Source: Catenulispora pinisilvae (GTDB lineage: Bacteria; Actinomycetota; Actinomycetes; Streptomycetales; Catenulisporaceae). From it: a stretch of DNA of 58,154 nt. Location of the stretch: NCBI RefSeq assembly GCF_015356865.1, contig NZ_JAAFZA010000039.1:1-58154 (forward strand). The letters run 5' to 3'. Every line of letters starts with the position of its first letter. The stretch's first letter is position 1. Below, one piece after another: positions 49,356 to 57,470 of the stretch. The position numbers and the translations under genes were made by a program. The notes under the pieces were generated by a model. That model was not told the origin of the DNA. It made no database searches and saw only the letters and a list, made by a program, of their open reading frames with translations.

Positions 49356-49364
49356 GTTATAGTC

Positions 49365-50207
49365 ATGACGAGCACCCAGTACTTCCGCACCCACGACGGC
49401 ATCCGACTCGCCTACCTCGACACCGGCGGCGCCGGCCGTCCGGTCCTGGCGCTGCACGGCGCCTACGGCCGTGGCCGCTCCATGCTCGGGCTGGCCGACC
49501 ACCTCGGCCCGGACCAGCGCGGCCCCGGCTACCGCGTCATCGCCCTCGACCAGCGCGGCCACGGCTTGTCCGAGCACGCCTCGGACTACGGCCGCCAGGC
49601 CTTCATCGGCGACATCACCGCCCTGATCGAGCATCTGGACCTGGGCCCGGTGGCGATGGTCGGCCACTCCCTGGGCGGCATGAACGCCTACCAGGTCGCC
49701 GCGCACCACCCGGAGCTGACCTCGGCCGTGATCTCGCTCGACGCGCCGGTGTCGTTCCACGTCCCGGCCAACACGGCCTTCAACGAGTTCCCGGCACGTT
49801 TCCCCAGCCTGCGAGCACTGATCGCGGCCCTGGACTTCATCGACGAGCCCCGGCACTTCCTGGAGAGCGTCGTGGAGGAGCCGGACGGCTGGCGCTTCCT
49901 GTGGCAGGCCGCCGACATAGCGGCGGTCAAGGAAGGAATCATCGGGGACTGGTGGGACGAGTTCGCCGCCGTGCGGCAGCCGATGTTGGTGATCCGCGGC
50001 GGCCGCAGCCCGATCATCCCGCCGGAGCAGGCGGCGGAGATGGCGCGGCGCCGGCCGCAGACCGAGTTCGCCGCCGTCGACGGGCACCACGACTTCTACA
50101 TCACGCACGCCGCGGAACTCGGCGGCATGGTGCGGGAGTTCCTGGACCGGACCATCGGCCAGGTGGGTTCGCCGACTCAGCAGCACGCCGCAGCCGTCAC
50201 CGCCTGA
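49365..50207 (+). CDS. Alpha/beta hydrolase under PadR control
   Basis: A 280-residue hydrolase: oxyanion region VLALHGAYGRGRS, VIALDQRGHGLS, nucleophile elbow MVGHSLGGMNAY, Asp near MLVIRGGRSPIIPP and His in DGHHDFYITH. Family length is complete. No ribosome site precedes the ATG, consistent with a leaderless mRNA from the promoter at 49327-49355. The divergent PadR regulator with its palindrome in the promoter suggests strong repression lifted by a small phenolic or lipophilic inducer. Confidence 0.9.
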   Translation: MTSTQYFRTHDGIRLAYLDTGGAGRPVLALHGAYGRGRSMLGLADHLGPDQRGPGYRVIALDQRGHGLSEHASDYGRQAFIGDITALIEHLDLGPVAMVGHSLGGMNAYQVAAHHPELTSAVISLDAPVSFHVPANTAFNEFPARFPSLRALIAALDFIDEPRHFLESVVEEPDGWRFLWQAADIAAVKEGIIGDWWDEFAAVRQPMLVIRGGRSPIIPPEQAAEMARRRPQTEFAAVDGHHDFYITHAAELGGMVREFLDRTIGQVGSPTQQHAAAVTA

Positions 50208-50249
50208 TCGTCGCCGAGCGCGACAATGCCGCCGCGCCCACCGCGACTC

Positions 50250-50285
50250 CTACAGTTCCTACAGTTCCTACAAGTCCTACAAGTT
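50250..50285. repeat. Four 9-bp units spanning the SIMPL stop codon
   Basis: CTACAGTTC twice, CTACAAGTC, then CTACAAGTT. CTA is TAG on the minus strand; the unit at 50277 contains the gene's own stop and the others lie downstream, each in frame. Confidence 0.85.
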
Positions 50286-50978
50286 CCCGGGCTGCGTCCC
50301 CGAGAACCGGGCCTCGACCGCCGCGTACACGCTCTGCCGCGTCGGCTCCAGGTCCAGTTCGGGCAGCCCCTCCTCCGGCGCCCGTCCGGCGAAGGCCGTC
50401 GCGTACATGGCCCGACCCTGCGGCGCCGGGGCGCCGCCGGTCGACAGCCCGGTGTCAGCCAGCTCCAACAGCGCCGTGAGCTGCGAGCCCAGCGCGTCGG
50501 CGTACTCGCGGGCGCGCCGGATCGCCTCGCCGACCGCCTCGGTGCGGGCCTGGCGGTATACCTCGGAATCGCGGCGCATGCTCCAGATGGGGCCGTCCAG
50601 GGACCGGCCGGGGCCGTCGGCGAGGTTGGTGATCATCTCGCCCAGGACGTTGAAGTCCTTCACCACGACCCGGACCCGCACCGAGCCCTGATACGGCCCG
50701 ATCTTGTCAGTGCGCTTGCTGCGGTGCTCCGGGTACACCGCGATGCGGCCGGTCTCCAGCTTCTCCAGGGCGTCGCCGCAAGTGCCCTTGAGCTGGGCCA
50801 GGAGTTCCTTGTTGCGCTGCGTGAGCTGTTCCAGGGTGGTGCGGCGGTCCTTGTCCCGGGCGCTGACCGTGACGGCGATCTCGCACAGTTCCGGGTCCGC
50901 CTCGATGGACGCCTCGCCGCGGACGCTGACGATGATGGGGGTGGTGCTCGTGGTGGTGCTGGGGGCTGCTTCCGGCAT
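50277..50978 (-). CDS. SIMPL (DUF541) domain protein
   Basis: A 233-residue protein with the SIMPL pattern: IIVSVRGEASIEADPELCEIAV, then a helix (LEQLTQRNKELLAQL), VVVKDFNVLGEMI and EAIRRAREYADALGSQL. No clear signal peptide: the start is Ser/Thr-rich without a hydrophobic core, unusual since many SIMPL proteins are exported. It begins 36 bp after the csoR stop on the same strand and may share its transcript. The molecular function of the family is poorly known. Confidence 0.85.
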   Translation of the reverse strand: MPEAAPSTTTSTTPIIVSVRGEASIEADPELCEIAVTVSARDKDRRTTLEQLTQRNKELLAQLKGTCGDALEKLETGRIAVYPEHRSKRTDKIGPYQGSVRVRVVVKDFNVLGEMITNLADGPGRSLDGPIWSMRRDSEVYRQARTEAVGEAIRRAREYADALGSQLTALLELADTGLSTGGAPAPQGRAMYATAFAGRAPEEGLPELDLEPTRQSVYAAVEARFSGTQPGNL

Positions 50979-51014
50979 GCCCCCAGTCTGCCGCAGGGGC
51001 GCCGGATCGGCGTC

Positions 51015-51296
51015 TCAGGACCGCACCAGCCGGGCGATCGCCTCGTTCGCCTCCTTGACCTTGGCGTCCGCCTCCGGTCCGCCGGTGGCCAGCGCGTCGG
51101 CCACGCAGTGCGCGACGTGCTGCTCCAGCAGCCCGAGCGCGACCGACTGCAGGGCCTTGGTGGCCGCGGAGATCTGGGTGAGGATGTCTATGCAGTACTT
51201 GTCCTCGTCGACCATCCGTTGCAGGCCCCGCACCTGCCCCTCGATGCGGCGCAGCCGCTTGTTGTAGTCGTCCTTGCGGTCGGTGTAGCCGTGCAT
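51015..51296 (-). CDS. csoR: CsoR-type copper-sensing repressor
   Basis: A 93-residue all-helical repressor. The copper-binding set is conserved: Cys35 in DKYCIDILTQ, and His60 and Cys64 in LEQHVAHC. The basic N-terminal helix region (YNKRLRRIEGQVRGLQRMV) binds DNA. I chose the ATG at 51296 to match family length. A GC-rich palindrome 39 bp upstream looks like a CsoR operator, so it is likely autoregulated. No copZ or copA gene adjoins it; the target efflux genes must lie elsewhere. Confidence 0.9.
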   Translation of the reverse strand: MHGYTDRKDDYNKRLRRIEGQVRGLQRMVDEDKYCIDILTQISAATKALQSVALGLLEQHVAHCVADALATGGPEADAKVKEANEAIARLVRS

Positions 51297-51334
51297 GACC
51301 CGTGTCCCCATCCGTCGTCGTCGCCCTGGAATCA

Positions 51335-51349
51335 TACCCCCATGGGGTA
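51335..51349. promoter_or_regulatory. CsoR operator candidate
   Basis: TACCCCCATGGGGTA, a palindrome of the form known for actinobacterial CsoR sites, in the divergent gap between csoR and def. Confidence 0.7.
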
Positions 51350-51431
51350 ACCGGTCAGCCGGCTCCGATGTTCCCGCCATCACCTACCCACAGTAACGGG
51401 CTGAACTGCGCCGACCCGTAAGATTAACGCC

Positions 51432-52031
51432 ATGAGCCACACCGATTCGGGCACCGTCCGGCCCATCACCATTGTCGGCAATCCGGTGCTGCACCACCCC
51501 TGCGCCCCGGTGACGGAGTTCGGCGACGAGCTCGCGACGCTGATCGATGACATGTTCGCCTCGATGTACGCCGCCGAGGGCGTGGGCCTGGCCGCCAACC
51601 AGATCGGGGTGGCGCTGCGGGTGTTCGTCTACGACTGCAACGACGACGACGGCGTCCAGCACGTCGGCCACATGGTGAACCCGGTCCTGGTCGAACAGCC
51701 GGCCGACCGCCGCCAGCTGGACGACTCCCCCGAGGGCTGCCTGTCGGTCCCCGGCCCGCACCACGAACTGGCCCGCCCCGACTACGCCATGGTGACCGGC
51801 GTGGACGTCAAGGGCGAGCCGATCACCGTGGAGGGCACCGGCTACTTCGCCCGCTGCCTCCAGCACGAGTTCGACCACCTGGAGGGCCGGCTCTACATCG
51901 ACCGGCTCGGCAAGCGGCAGCGCAAGAACGTGCTGGCCGAGATGGAGCGGATGCAGGCGGAGAAGGCCGAGAAGGCGCAGGCGGCGGCAGTCGCCGAGGC
52001 TGCGACACCGGCCTCGACCGCCGCCAACTGA
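51432..52031 (+). CDS. def: Peptide deformylase
   Basis: A 199-residue metalloenzyme that removes the N-formyl group from nascent proteins. All three motifs are present: [13 protein letters not shown] with the metal-binding Cys, and QHEFDHLEG with the HExxH zinc/iron site. The C-terminal Ala/Glu/Lys-rich tail ([19 protein letters not shown]) is a common actinobacterial extension. A terminator follows. It is divergent from csoR. Confidence 0.96.
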   Translation: MSHTDSGTVRPITIVGNPVLHHPCAPVTEFGDELATLIDDMFASMYAAEGVGLAANQIGVALRVFVYDCNDDDGVQHVGHMVNPVLVEQPADRRQLDDSPEGCLSVPGPHHELARPDYAMVTGVDVKGEPITVEGTGYFARCLQHEFDHLEGRLYIDRLGKRQRKNVLAEMERMQAEKAEKAQAAAVAEAATPASTAAN

Positions 52032-52048
52032 ACTAGGCAGCCGATTTC

Positions 52049-52074
52049 GAAGGGCCCGCTTCCGCGGGCCCTTC
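52049..52074 (+). terminator. Terminator after def
   Basis: GAAGGGCCCGC and GCGGGCCCTTC form an 11-bp perfect stem with a 4-base loop, followed by ATTCAT. It separates the convergent def and PBP genes. Confidence 0.85.
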
Positions 52075-52093
52075 ATTCATGCGCTCAGCAGCT

Positions 52094-54388
52094 CTATCCC
52101 CCGCCGCGCGCCGACTTGGAGTTCCCGTTCCCCTGCGGCAGCGGACCGCCGATCGTCCCGCCGGTGGGGAACGAGAGCGACGGCACCGAGGGCTCGGACT
52201 TCGTGCCGCTCGGCACCGAGCTCGGCGTGCTCTGCGGGGTCGACGGGTTCGAGGTGGTCGACGACGTCGCGCCGCCGCCGGAGGACGTGGTCGAGGTCGG
52301 GTTCGGCGGCACATAGGTGTTGGTCGGGGCCGGCGGCGAGGGCTGGCCGGTGCCGGTCTGGGTCGGCGTCGTGCCGTCGCCGGACGTGGTCGCCCCCGAG
52401 GACGGGCTCACCGGGTTCATCGGCGAGGCCTGGCCGTTCTGCGCGCTGAACGTGAACGGCTGCGCGGTCGTGCCGGCCACCGCCTTGTTCATGTAGGCCG
52501 ACCACAGCGGTGCGGCCACCGCGCCGCCGCCGACGGTGTCCTTGCCGGCCATCCCGTTGATCGTGGTCAGCGCGCCGCCGGGGGTCTGGCCCCAGATCGC
52601 GACCGCGGTGGACAGTGTCGGGGTGTAGCCGACGAACCAGACCGAGCCGAGCTTGGTCCCGTCGCCCGGCAGGTCGGTGGTGCCGGTCTTGCCGGCCACG
52701 TCGCGGCCGTCGGACAGCTGCGCGCCGGTGCCGGAGCCGTTGGTCACCACGCCCTGCAGGGCCTGGGTCACCTCGTCGGCGACAGCCGGGGTGAAGGCCT
52801 GCTTGGCCAGGCTCTGGTGCTTGTAGACGGTCTTGTCGCCCTGCACGACGCTGGTCACCGTATACGGGTCCACCTGCTGGCCGTGCGCGGCGAAAGTGCC
52901 GTAGGCCGCGGCCATCGTCTCGGGGTTGGTGGCCACCACCCCCAGCGGCAGCGCGGGCAGCGACTGCTCCTGGGCGCTCACCGGGACGCCGGCGGCGCGC
53001 GCCGCGTCGGCCACCTTGGTCATCCCGATCTGCTGGCCCATCTTGACGAACACCGTGTTGATCGACTGGTTCAGCGCGTCCTGCACCGAGACCTGGCCGT
53101 AGCTGGTGCCACCCTCGTTCGGGATCACCGCGTCGGAGTTCGGGACCTGATAGGGCGAGTCGCCGTCGAAGGTGTCGCCGACGGTGCCGCCGTTTTGCAG
53201 GTAGGCGGCCAGGGCGAAGGTCTTGAACGACGAGCCCGGGGACAGCGTGCCCTGCCAGGAGGCGTTGAAGGCCTGCTTGGCGTAGTCGTCGCCGCCGTAC
53301 AGGACGCGTACCGCGCCGTCGCCGGGGACGACGGTGGCGATCGAGGTGTGCACGTTGGTGTCCACCGCGCGGGTACCCGGCTTGAGCTGGCTGGTGATCT
53401 GCGCCTGCACCGCGGCCGCCGCGTCGTCCTGCATCTTGGCGTCGAAGGTGGTGTAGATGGTGTAGCCGCCGGTGACCAGCTGGTCCCGGGTCAGCCCGGT
53501 CTTCTGCTCGGCCTCGCTGATCGCCGCCTCGACCAGATACGGGGACTGGTCGTCGGTCTGGCTGCTGGGCCGGGGCCACAGCGCCAGGGCCGGGAACTGC
53601 TGCGCGGCGCGGTCGGCCGGGCTGAGCTTGCCCATCTTGACCAGACCGTCGAGCACGTAGTTCCAGCGGGCCTGGAGCTTGGCCATCACGGTCGGGTCCT
53701 TGGGCGCCAGCTCGTAGTAGGACGGCGCGTTCACCAGCGCTGCCATCACCGCGCCCTCGGCCACGCTCAGCTGGCCGACGTCCTTGTTGAACCAGGCCCG
53801 GGCGCCCATCTCGACGCCGGAGGCGCCGCGCCCGAAGTACACGGTGTTGAGGTAGCCCTGAAGGATCTGGGACTTGGACTGCTGCTGGGAGATCTTCAGG
53901 GCTATGACCGCTTCCTTGGCCTTGCGGGTCAGGGTGCGCTCGTCGGTGAGGTAGGCGTTCTTCACGTACTGCTGGGTGATCGTGGAGCCGCCCTGTGTGG
54001 AGCCGCCGCCGAGGTCGTTGACCAGGGCGCGGGCCGTGCCGGTGACCGAGATCGCGCCGTCGGACCAGAAGTTGCGGTCCTCGGCGGACAGGAACGAGTT
54101 CTGCACCGGGACCGGGACCTGGGACAGCGGGACGTCCTGGCGGATCTCCGGGCCCCGGCGGCCGAGCACCACGCCGTGGTCGTCGAGCACGGTCAGGTGC
54201 TGCTGGGTCACCGCCTCGTTCATCGGCGGGATCTTGACCGACGCGTAGACCGCCCAGGCGCCGCCGGTGACCAGCAGCACGAAGGCGATCAGCGTGGAGG
54301 CCACCAGCCGCCAGGACGGCAGCCAGCGGCGCACCCCGGTCTTGCCGCGGCGGGGATAGTCGATCACTCGTTTCCCACCCAGGGCCAT
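52094..54388 (-). CDS. Class A penicillin-binding protein (transglycosylase/transpeptidase)
   Basis: A 764-residue membrane-anchored cell-wall synthase. A TM helix (LVASTLIAFVLLVTGGAWAV) is followed by the GT51 domain: SAEDRNFWSDGA with catalytic Glu, GGSTITQQYVKN, and KISQQQSKSQILQGYLNTVY. The transpeptidase has SPGSSFKTFALA (SxxK serine), SINTVF (SxN) and GKTGTTD (KTG). The last 120 residues are a Ser/Thr/Pro/Gly-rich extracytoplasmic tail. It polymerises and crosslinks peptidoglycan. Divergent from the nickel transporter. Confidence 0.94.
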   Translation of the reverse strand: MALGGKRVIDYPRRGKTGVRRWLPSWRLVASTLIAFVLLVTGGAWAVYASVKIPPMNEAVTQQHLTVLDDHGVVLGRRGPEIRQDVPLSQVPVPVQNSFLSAEDRNFWSDGAISVTGTARALVNDLGGGSTQGGSTITQQYVKNAYLTDERTLTRKAKEAVIALKISQQQSKSQILQGYLNTVYFGRGASGVEMGARAWFNKDVGQLSVAEGAVMAALVNAPSYYELAPKDPTVMAKLQARWNYVLDGLVKMGKLSPADRAAQQFPALALWPRPSSQTDDQSPYLVEAAISEAEQKTGLTRDQLVTGGYTIYTTFDAKMQDDAAAAVQAQITSQLKPGTRAVDTNVHTSIATVVPGDGAVRVLYGGDDYAKQAFNASWQGTLSPGSSFKTFALAAYLQNGGTVGDTFDGDSPYQVPNSDAVIPNEGGTSYGQVSVQDALNQSINTVFVKMGQQIGMTKVADAARAAGVPVSAQEQSLPALPLGVVATNPETMAAAYGTFAAHGQQVDPYTVTSVVQGDKTVYKHQSLAKQAFTPAVADEVTQALQGVVTNGSGTGAQLSDGRDVAGKTGTTDLPGDGTKLGSVWFVGYTPTLSTAVAIWGQTPGGALTTINGMAGKDTVGGGAVAAPLWSAYMNKAVAGTTAQPFTFSAQNGQASPMNPVSPSSGATTSGDGTTPTQTGTGQPSPPAPTNTYVPPNPTSTTSSGGGATSSTTSNPSTPQSTPSSVPSGTKSEPSVPSLSFPTGGTIGGPLPQGNGNSKSARGGG

Positions 54389-54563
54389 GGAAGACGGCTC
54401 CTTGTCCAGGCACCTGCCGAGCCGGCCGATCCCTTGCGGTCATTGTCGTCGAACGTCAACACATCAGAACATCGCGATCTGAAGAAAGCGAAAATATCGG
54501 GGGGAACCGGACGTGATCCATCTCTCGTCACCGTCCGCCACCTCGCGCTTCCCCATTGAGTAG

Positions 54564-54597
54564 TTGCGAACTCTTCGCAACTGCAAAATAATCGCAA
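54564..54597. promoter_or_regulatory. Tandem Nur-type boxes upstream of the nickel transporter
   Basis: TTGCGA-N5-TCGCAA (54564-54580) and CTGCAA-N5-TCGCAA (54581-54597) match the TTGCAA-N5-TTGCAA-type pattern I recall for the nickel-responsive Fur homologue Nur of Streptomyces. They abut directly, 78 bp before the transporter ATG. Confidence 0.65.
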
Positions 54598-54675
54598 CCG
54601 GGGCGGGCCGGTGTCCTCCCCGGCCGCCGGCCCCGGCGGCGCACCGCTTTTCGACCTCAGGGAGCATCCAGCGCC

Positions 54676-55872
54676 ATGACCGCGACCACAGCAGGTGGCA
54701 CTGAAGGCACCGGCGCGGGTCCCTCGGCCCCGGGCACCGGCGGCGTGGGCACCACCGCGACCGGCGGCTCCCGGCTGGCCCGGATCCGGGCCGCCCTGAC
54801 CCCGGCCGAGTGGGGCCGGATGGGCGGGATGTTCGGCTTCATCGCGCTGCTGCACGTGGTCGGCTGGGGCATCCTGGCCGCGATCGTGGTGCCGGGGCAC
54901 TACAAGCTGCAAGGCGGGCTGTTCGGCTTCGGCACCGGCCTGACCGCCTACACCCTGGGTATGCGGCACGCCTTCGACGCCGACCACATCGCGGCCATCG
55001 ACAACACCACCCGCAAGCTGATGGCCGAGGGCAAGCGCCCGCTGTCGGTCGGCTTCTGGTTCTCCCTGGGCCACTCCACGATCGTGGTCTTGCTGACGCT
55101 GCTGCTGGGCCTGGGCCTGAAGGGCCTGGGCGTGCAGTTGTCCGACGACAAGTCCGAGCTGCACAACTTCGGCGGCCTGATCGGGACCGTGGTCTCCGGC
55201 TCGTTCCTGTACCTGATCGCGATCATCAACCTGGTGGTGCTGGTCGGGATCCTCAAGGTGTTCCGGCAGATGCGCCGCGGCGAGTTCGACGAGGCCACCC
55301 TTGAGGAACACCTCAACAACCGCGGCCTGATGAACCGGTTCCTGGGCCGGGCGATGAAGGCGGTCAACAAGCCGTGGCAGATCTACCCGGTCGGCGTGCT
55401 GTTCGGGCTGGGCTTCGACACCGTGACCGAGGTCGGCCTGCTGGTCCTGGCCGGCACCTCGGTGGCCTCCGGTCTGCCCTGGTACGCAGTGATGTGCCTG
55501 CCGATCCTGTTCGCCGCCGGCATGTCGCTGCTGGACACCATCGACGGCTCGTTCATGAACTTCGCCTACGGCTGGGCCTTCTCCAAGCCGGTGCGCAAGG
55601 TCTTCTACAACCTGACGATCACCGGGCTGTCGGTGGCCGTGGCGCTGATCATCGGCACCATCGAGCTGCTGAGCATCCTGCAGGACAAGCTGAACCTGAC
55701 CGGCGGCTTCTGGGACTGGGTCGCAGGCCTGAACCTGAACAGCATCGGGTTCGCCATCGTCGGGATGTTCCTGCTGGTCTGGCTGGCCGCGATGGCCGTG
55801 TGGAAGTTCGGCCGGATCGAGGACAAGTGGACCGCCGCGCTGCCGGTGGCCGAGGAAGTTACCGACCAGTAG
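54676..55872 (+). CDS. NiCoT-family nickel/cobalt permease
   Basis: A 398-residue inner-membrane permease with eight predicted helices. The family signature RHAFDADHIAAIDN is near residues 97-110, followed by FWFSLGHSTIVVLLTLLLGL, and LGFDTVTEVGLL and ILFAAGMSLLDTIDGSFMNFAYGWA in the second half. It imports Ni2+ or Co2+. A Gly/Thr-rich N-terminal tail precedes the first helix. Nur-type boxes upstream point to nickel as the substrate, needed for urease, Ni-SOD or hydrogenase made elsewhere. Confidence 0.94.
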   Translation: MTATTAGGTEGTGAGPSAPGTGGVGTTATGGSRLARIRAALTPAEWGRMGGMFGFIALLHVVGWGILAAIVVPGHYKLQGGLFGFGTGLTAYTLGMRHAFDADHIAAIDNTTRKLMAEGKRPLSVGFWFSLGHSTIVVLLTLLLGLGLKGLGVQLSDDKSELHNFGGLIGTVVSGSFLYLIAIINLVVLVGILKVFRQMRRGEFDEATLEEHLNNRGLMNRFLGRAMKAVNKPWQIYPVGVLFGLGFDTVTEVGLLVLAGTSVASGLPWYAVMCLPILFAAGMSLLDTIDGSFMNFAYGWAFSKPVRKVFYNLTITGLSVAVALIIGTIELLSILQDKLNLTGGFWDWVAGLNLNSIGFAIVGMFLLVWLAAMAVWKFGRIEDKWTAALPVAEEVTDQ

Positions 55873-55881
55873 GATCATGGC

Positions 55882-56346
55882 ATGACCGCAGCAGAACAAG
55901 AGCCCTTCGACGTCGGCGCCTTCCTGACCGCCGCCGTCCCCATGGTCGGCACGCTGGCGCTGGAGTACGTCGAGACCACCGCGCAGCGCGCCGTGCTGAA
56001 GTTCCGCGACCAGGCCGCGTACCGGAACCACATCGGCGGACCGCACGCCGGCGCGATGTTCACGCTGGCCGAGTCCGCCTCCGGCGCGATCGTCACCGCC
56101 GCGTTCGGCCACCTCATGGCTGAAGCCACCCCCCTGCCCACCACCGCCACCATCGACTTCAAGAAGGTCGCGCGCGGTGACGTCACAGCCACCGCCACGC
56201 TCGGCCGCCCCGTGGACGACATCGTGGCCGAGCTCAAGGGCGGCGCCCGCCCCGAGTTCCCGATCCACGTCGCCATCCAGCGCGATGTCGACGACGCCGT
56301 GACCGGCGAGATGACCATCGTCTGGACGCTGCGGCCCAACAACTAG
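55882..56346 (+). CDS. DUF4442 hotdog-fold thioesterase-like protein
   Basis: A 154-residue single hotdog domain. YRNHIGGPHAGAMFTLAESASG is the conserved helix with its preceding loop, then TIDFKKVARGDVTATATL strands and MTIVWTLRP at the end. It likely binds or hydrolyses an acyl-CoA. It begins 9 bp after the nickel transporter and may be cotranscribed. Its stop codon lies in an 18-bp direct repeat. Confidence 0.85.
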   Translation: MTAAEQEPFDVGAFLTAAVPMVGTLALEYVETTAQRAVLKFRDQAAYRNHIGGPHAGAMFTLAESASGAIVTAAFGHLMAEATPLPTTATIDFKKVARGDVTATATLGRPVDDIVAELKGGARPEFPIHVAIQRDVDDAVTGEMTIVWTLRPNN

Positions 56347-56375
56347 CACTTACTGAGCAACTAGCACTCACTCAT
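56340..56375. repeat. 18-bp tandem repeat spanning the DUF4442 stop codon
   Basis: CAACTAGCACTTACTGAG is followed directly by CAACTAGCACTCACTCAT. The first contains the gene's TAG; the second brings another in-frame TAG. Confidence 0.85.
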
Positions 56376-56424
56376 AGAACGCCGCAGCCGCTGATTAAGT
56401 TGCTTTTCCTCGGTGCGCGGGCCT

Positions 56425-56447
56425 GCCGGACGATCTTACGGTCCGGC
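56425..56447. terminator. Hairpin between convergent hotdog genes
   Basis: GCCGGAC and GTCCGGC flank a 9-base loop in the gap between two convergent genes; no U-tract, so a weak or bidirectional terminator. Confidence 0.5.
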
Positions 56448-56513
56448 GGACCCGGGCGCGATTCAGGGTCCGGAAACGCTGAGAACCCCTTGCCCGACAA
56501 GGATTCGCGGCGA

Positions 56514-56927
56514 TCAGGACACGCAGAGCACAGAGCCCTGAGCCACCGCGCTGAGCACCCGTGCGCCGTCCTCCGCCACGGCGTACAGGTCGCACCGGCA
56601 CACGGCCTGGCGGCGCCCGGTGTACGTCACCTCGGCCTCGGCCAGCAGCGTGGTCCCGGACGCGGGGCGCACGTAGCTGATCGTCACGCCGCTGGTGAGC
56701 ACGTCCGGGCCCAGCGTCGTACCGGCGGCGAAGGTGATGGCGTTGTCGGCGGCATAGGCGAGCACGCCGCCGTGCAGGAACCCGTTCTGCTGCTTCAGAT
56801 CCTCGCGGATGGGGACCGCCAGAATCGCGCGCCCCTTCTCGAAGACCTCCACCCGAGCCCCTAGGAGAACGCTGAACGGTTGGGCGGCGAGCACCTTGCG
56901 CGCCGTGTCGATGTCGAGGGTGACCAT
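56514..56927 (-). CDS. PaaI-type hotdog thioesterase
   Basis: A 137-residue hotdog protein. NGFLHGGVLAYAADNAITFAAG carries the HGG-containing loop and helix of PaaI thioesterases, followed by VTISYVRPASGTTLLAEAEV and CRCDLYAVAEDG strands. It would hydrolyse aryl- or acyl-CoA thioesters. It converges on the DUF4442 hotdog gene, giving two related-fold genes side by side. Confidence 0.88.
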   Translation of the reverse strand: MVTLDIDTARKVLAAQPFSVLLGARVEVFEKGRAILAVPIREDLKQQNGFLHGGVLAYAADNAITFAAGTTLGPDVLTSGVTISYVRPASGTTLLAEAEVTYTGRRQAVCRCDLYAVAEDGARVLSAVAQGSVLCVS

Positions 56928-56967
56928 GGACGACCATTGAGCGGTTCGCGGGGCCCGGCGTCAAGTC

Positions 56968-57393
56968 TCAGGCCGGGGACCCCTCCCCGGGGGGTTGGGT
57001 GGCCTGGGCTTTGAGTTTGCGCCAGCCCCCGGCCCGGTTGTTCGCGACGATCTGCGCGAACATGGCGGCCAGCGGCTCGGCCGGGAGGTCTTCGCCCTCG
57101 TACACGGCGACGCAGCGCGCGGTCTTGTTGTCATGGCCGCCGGTGATGATGTGGTCGGGGTCCGGCACGATCGCCCCGTCGTACAGGAAGACGTTGAGGT
57201 GGTCCTTGGTCCCCAGCAGCGCGCAGACGTTCCCCTTGAGCACGAAATAGGGCTGAACGGAGCGCTTGATGGTCTCCTCGACTTCCAGATCGGCCGCGTG
57301 GACGAGGTCGCGCACCTGGTGGCAAACGTCCCGCTGCCACCCGGGCAGGGCGTCGATGTAGGCGTCGACACGCGGATCCCTGGCATAAGGCAT
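56968..57393 (-). CDS. DUF1801 protein
   Basis: A 141-residue protein with the DUF1801 pattern: VDAYIDALPGWQRDVCHQVRDLVHAADLEVEETIKRSVQPYFVLKG, then LLGTKDHLNVFLYDGA. The family resembles small iron-chaperone-like (YdhG/Fra-like) folds; the role is not established. It lies 40 bp before the PaaI gene on the same strand and could be cotranscribed. Confidence 0.85.
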   Translation of the reverse strand: MPYARDPRVDAYIDALPGWQRDVCHQVRDLVHAADLEVEETIKRSVQPYFVLKGNVCALLGTKDHLNVFLYDGAIVPDPDHIITGGHDNKTARCVAVYEGEDLPAEPLAAMFAQIVANNRAGGWRKLKAQATQPPGEGSPA

Positions 57394-57470
57394 GCCGCCA
57401 TTGTGGGCACGCGGCCGGCGCCCCGCGCCCCGAAACCCACAGAGGCCCCCGGGTGCCGTAGATTCCAGAC

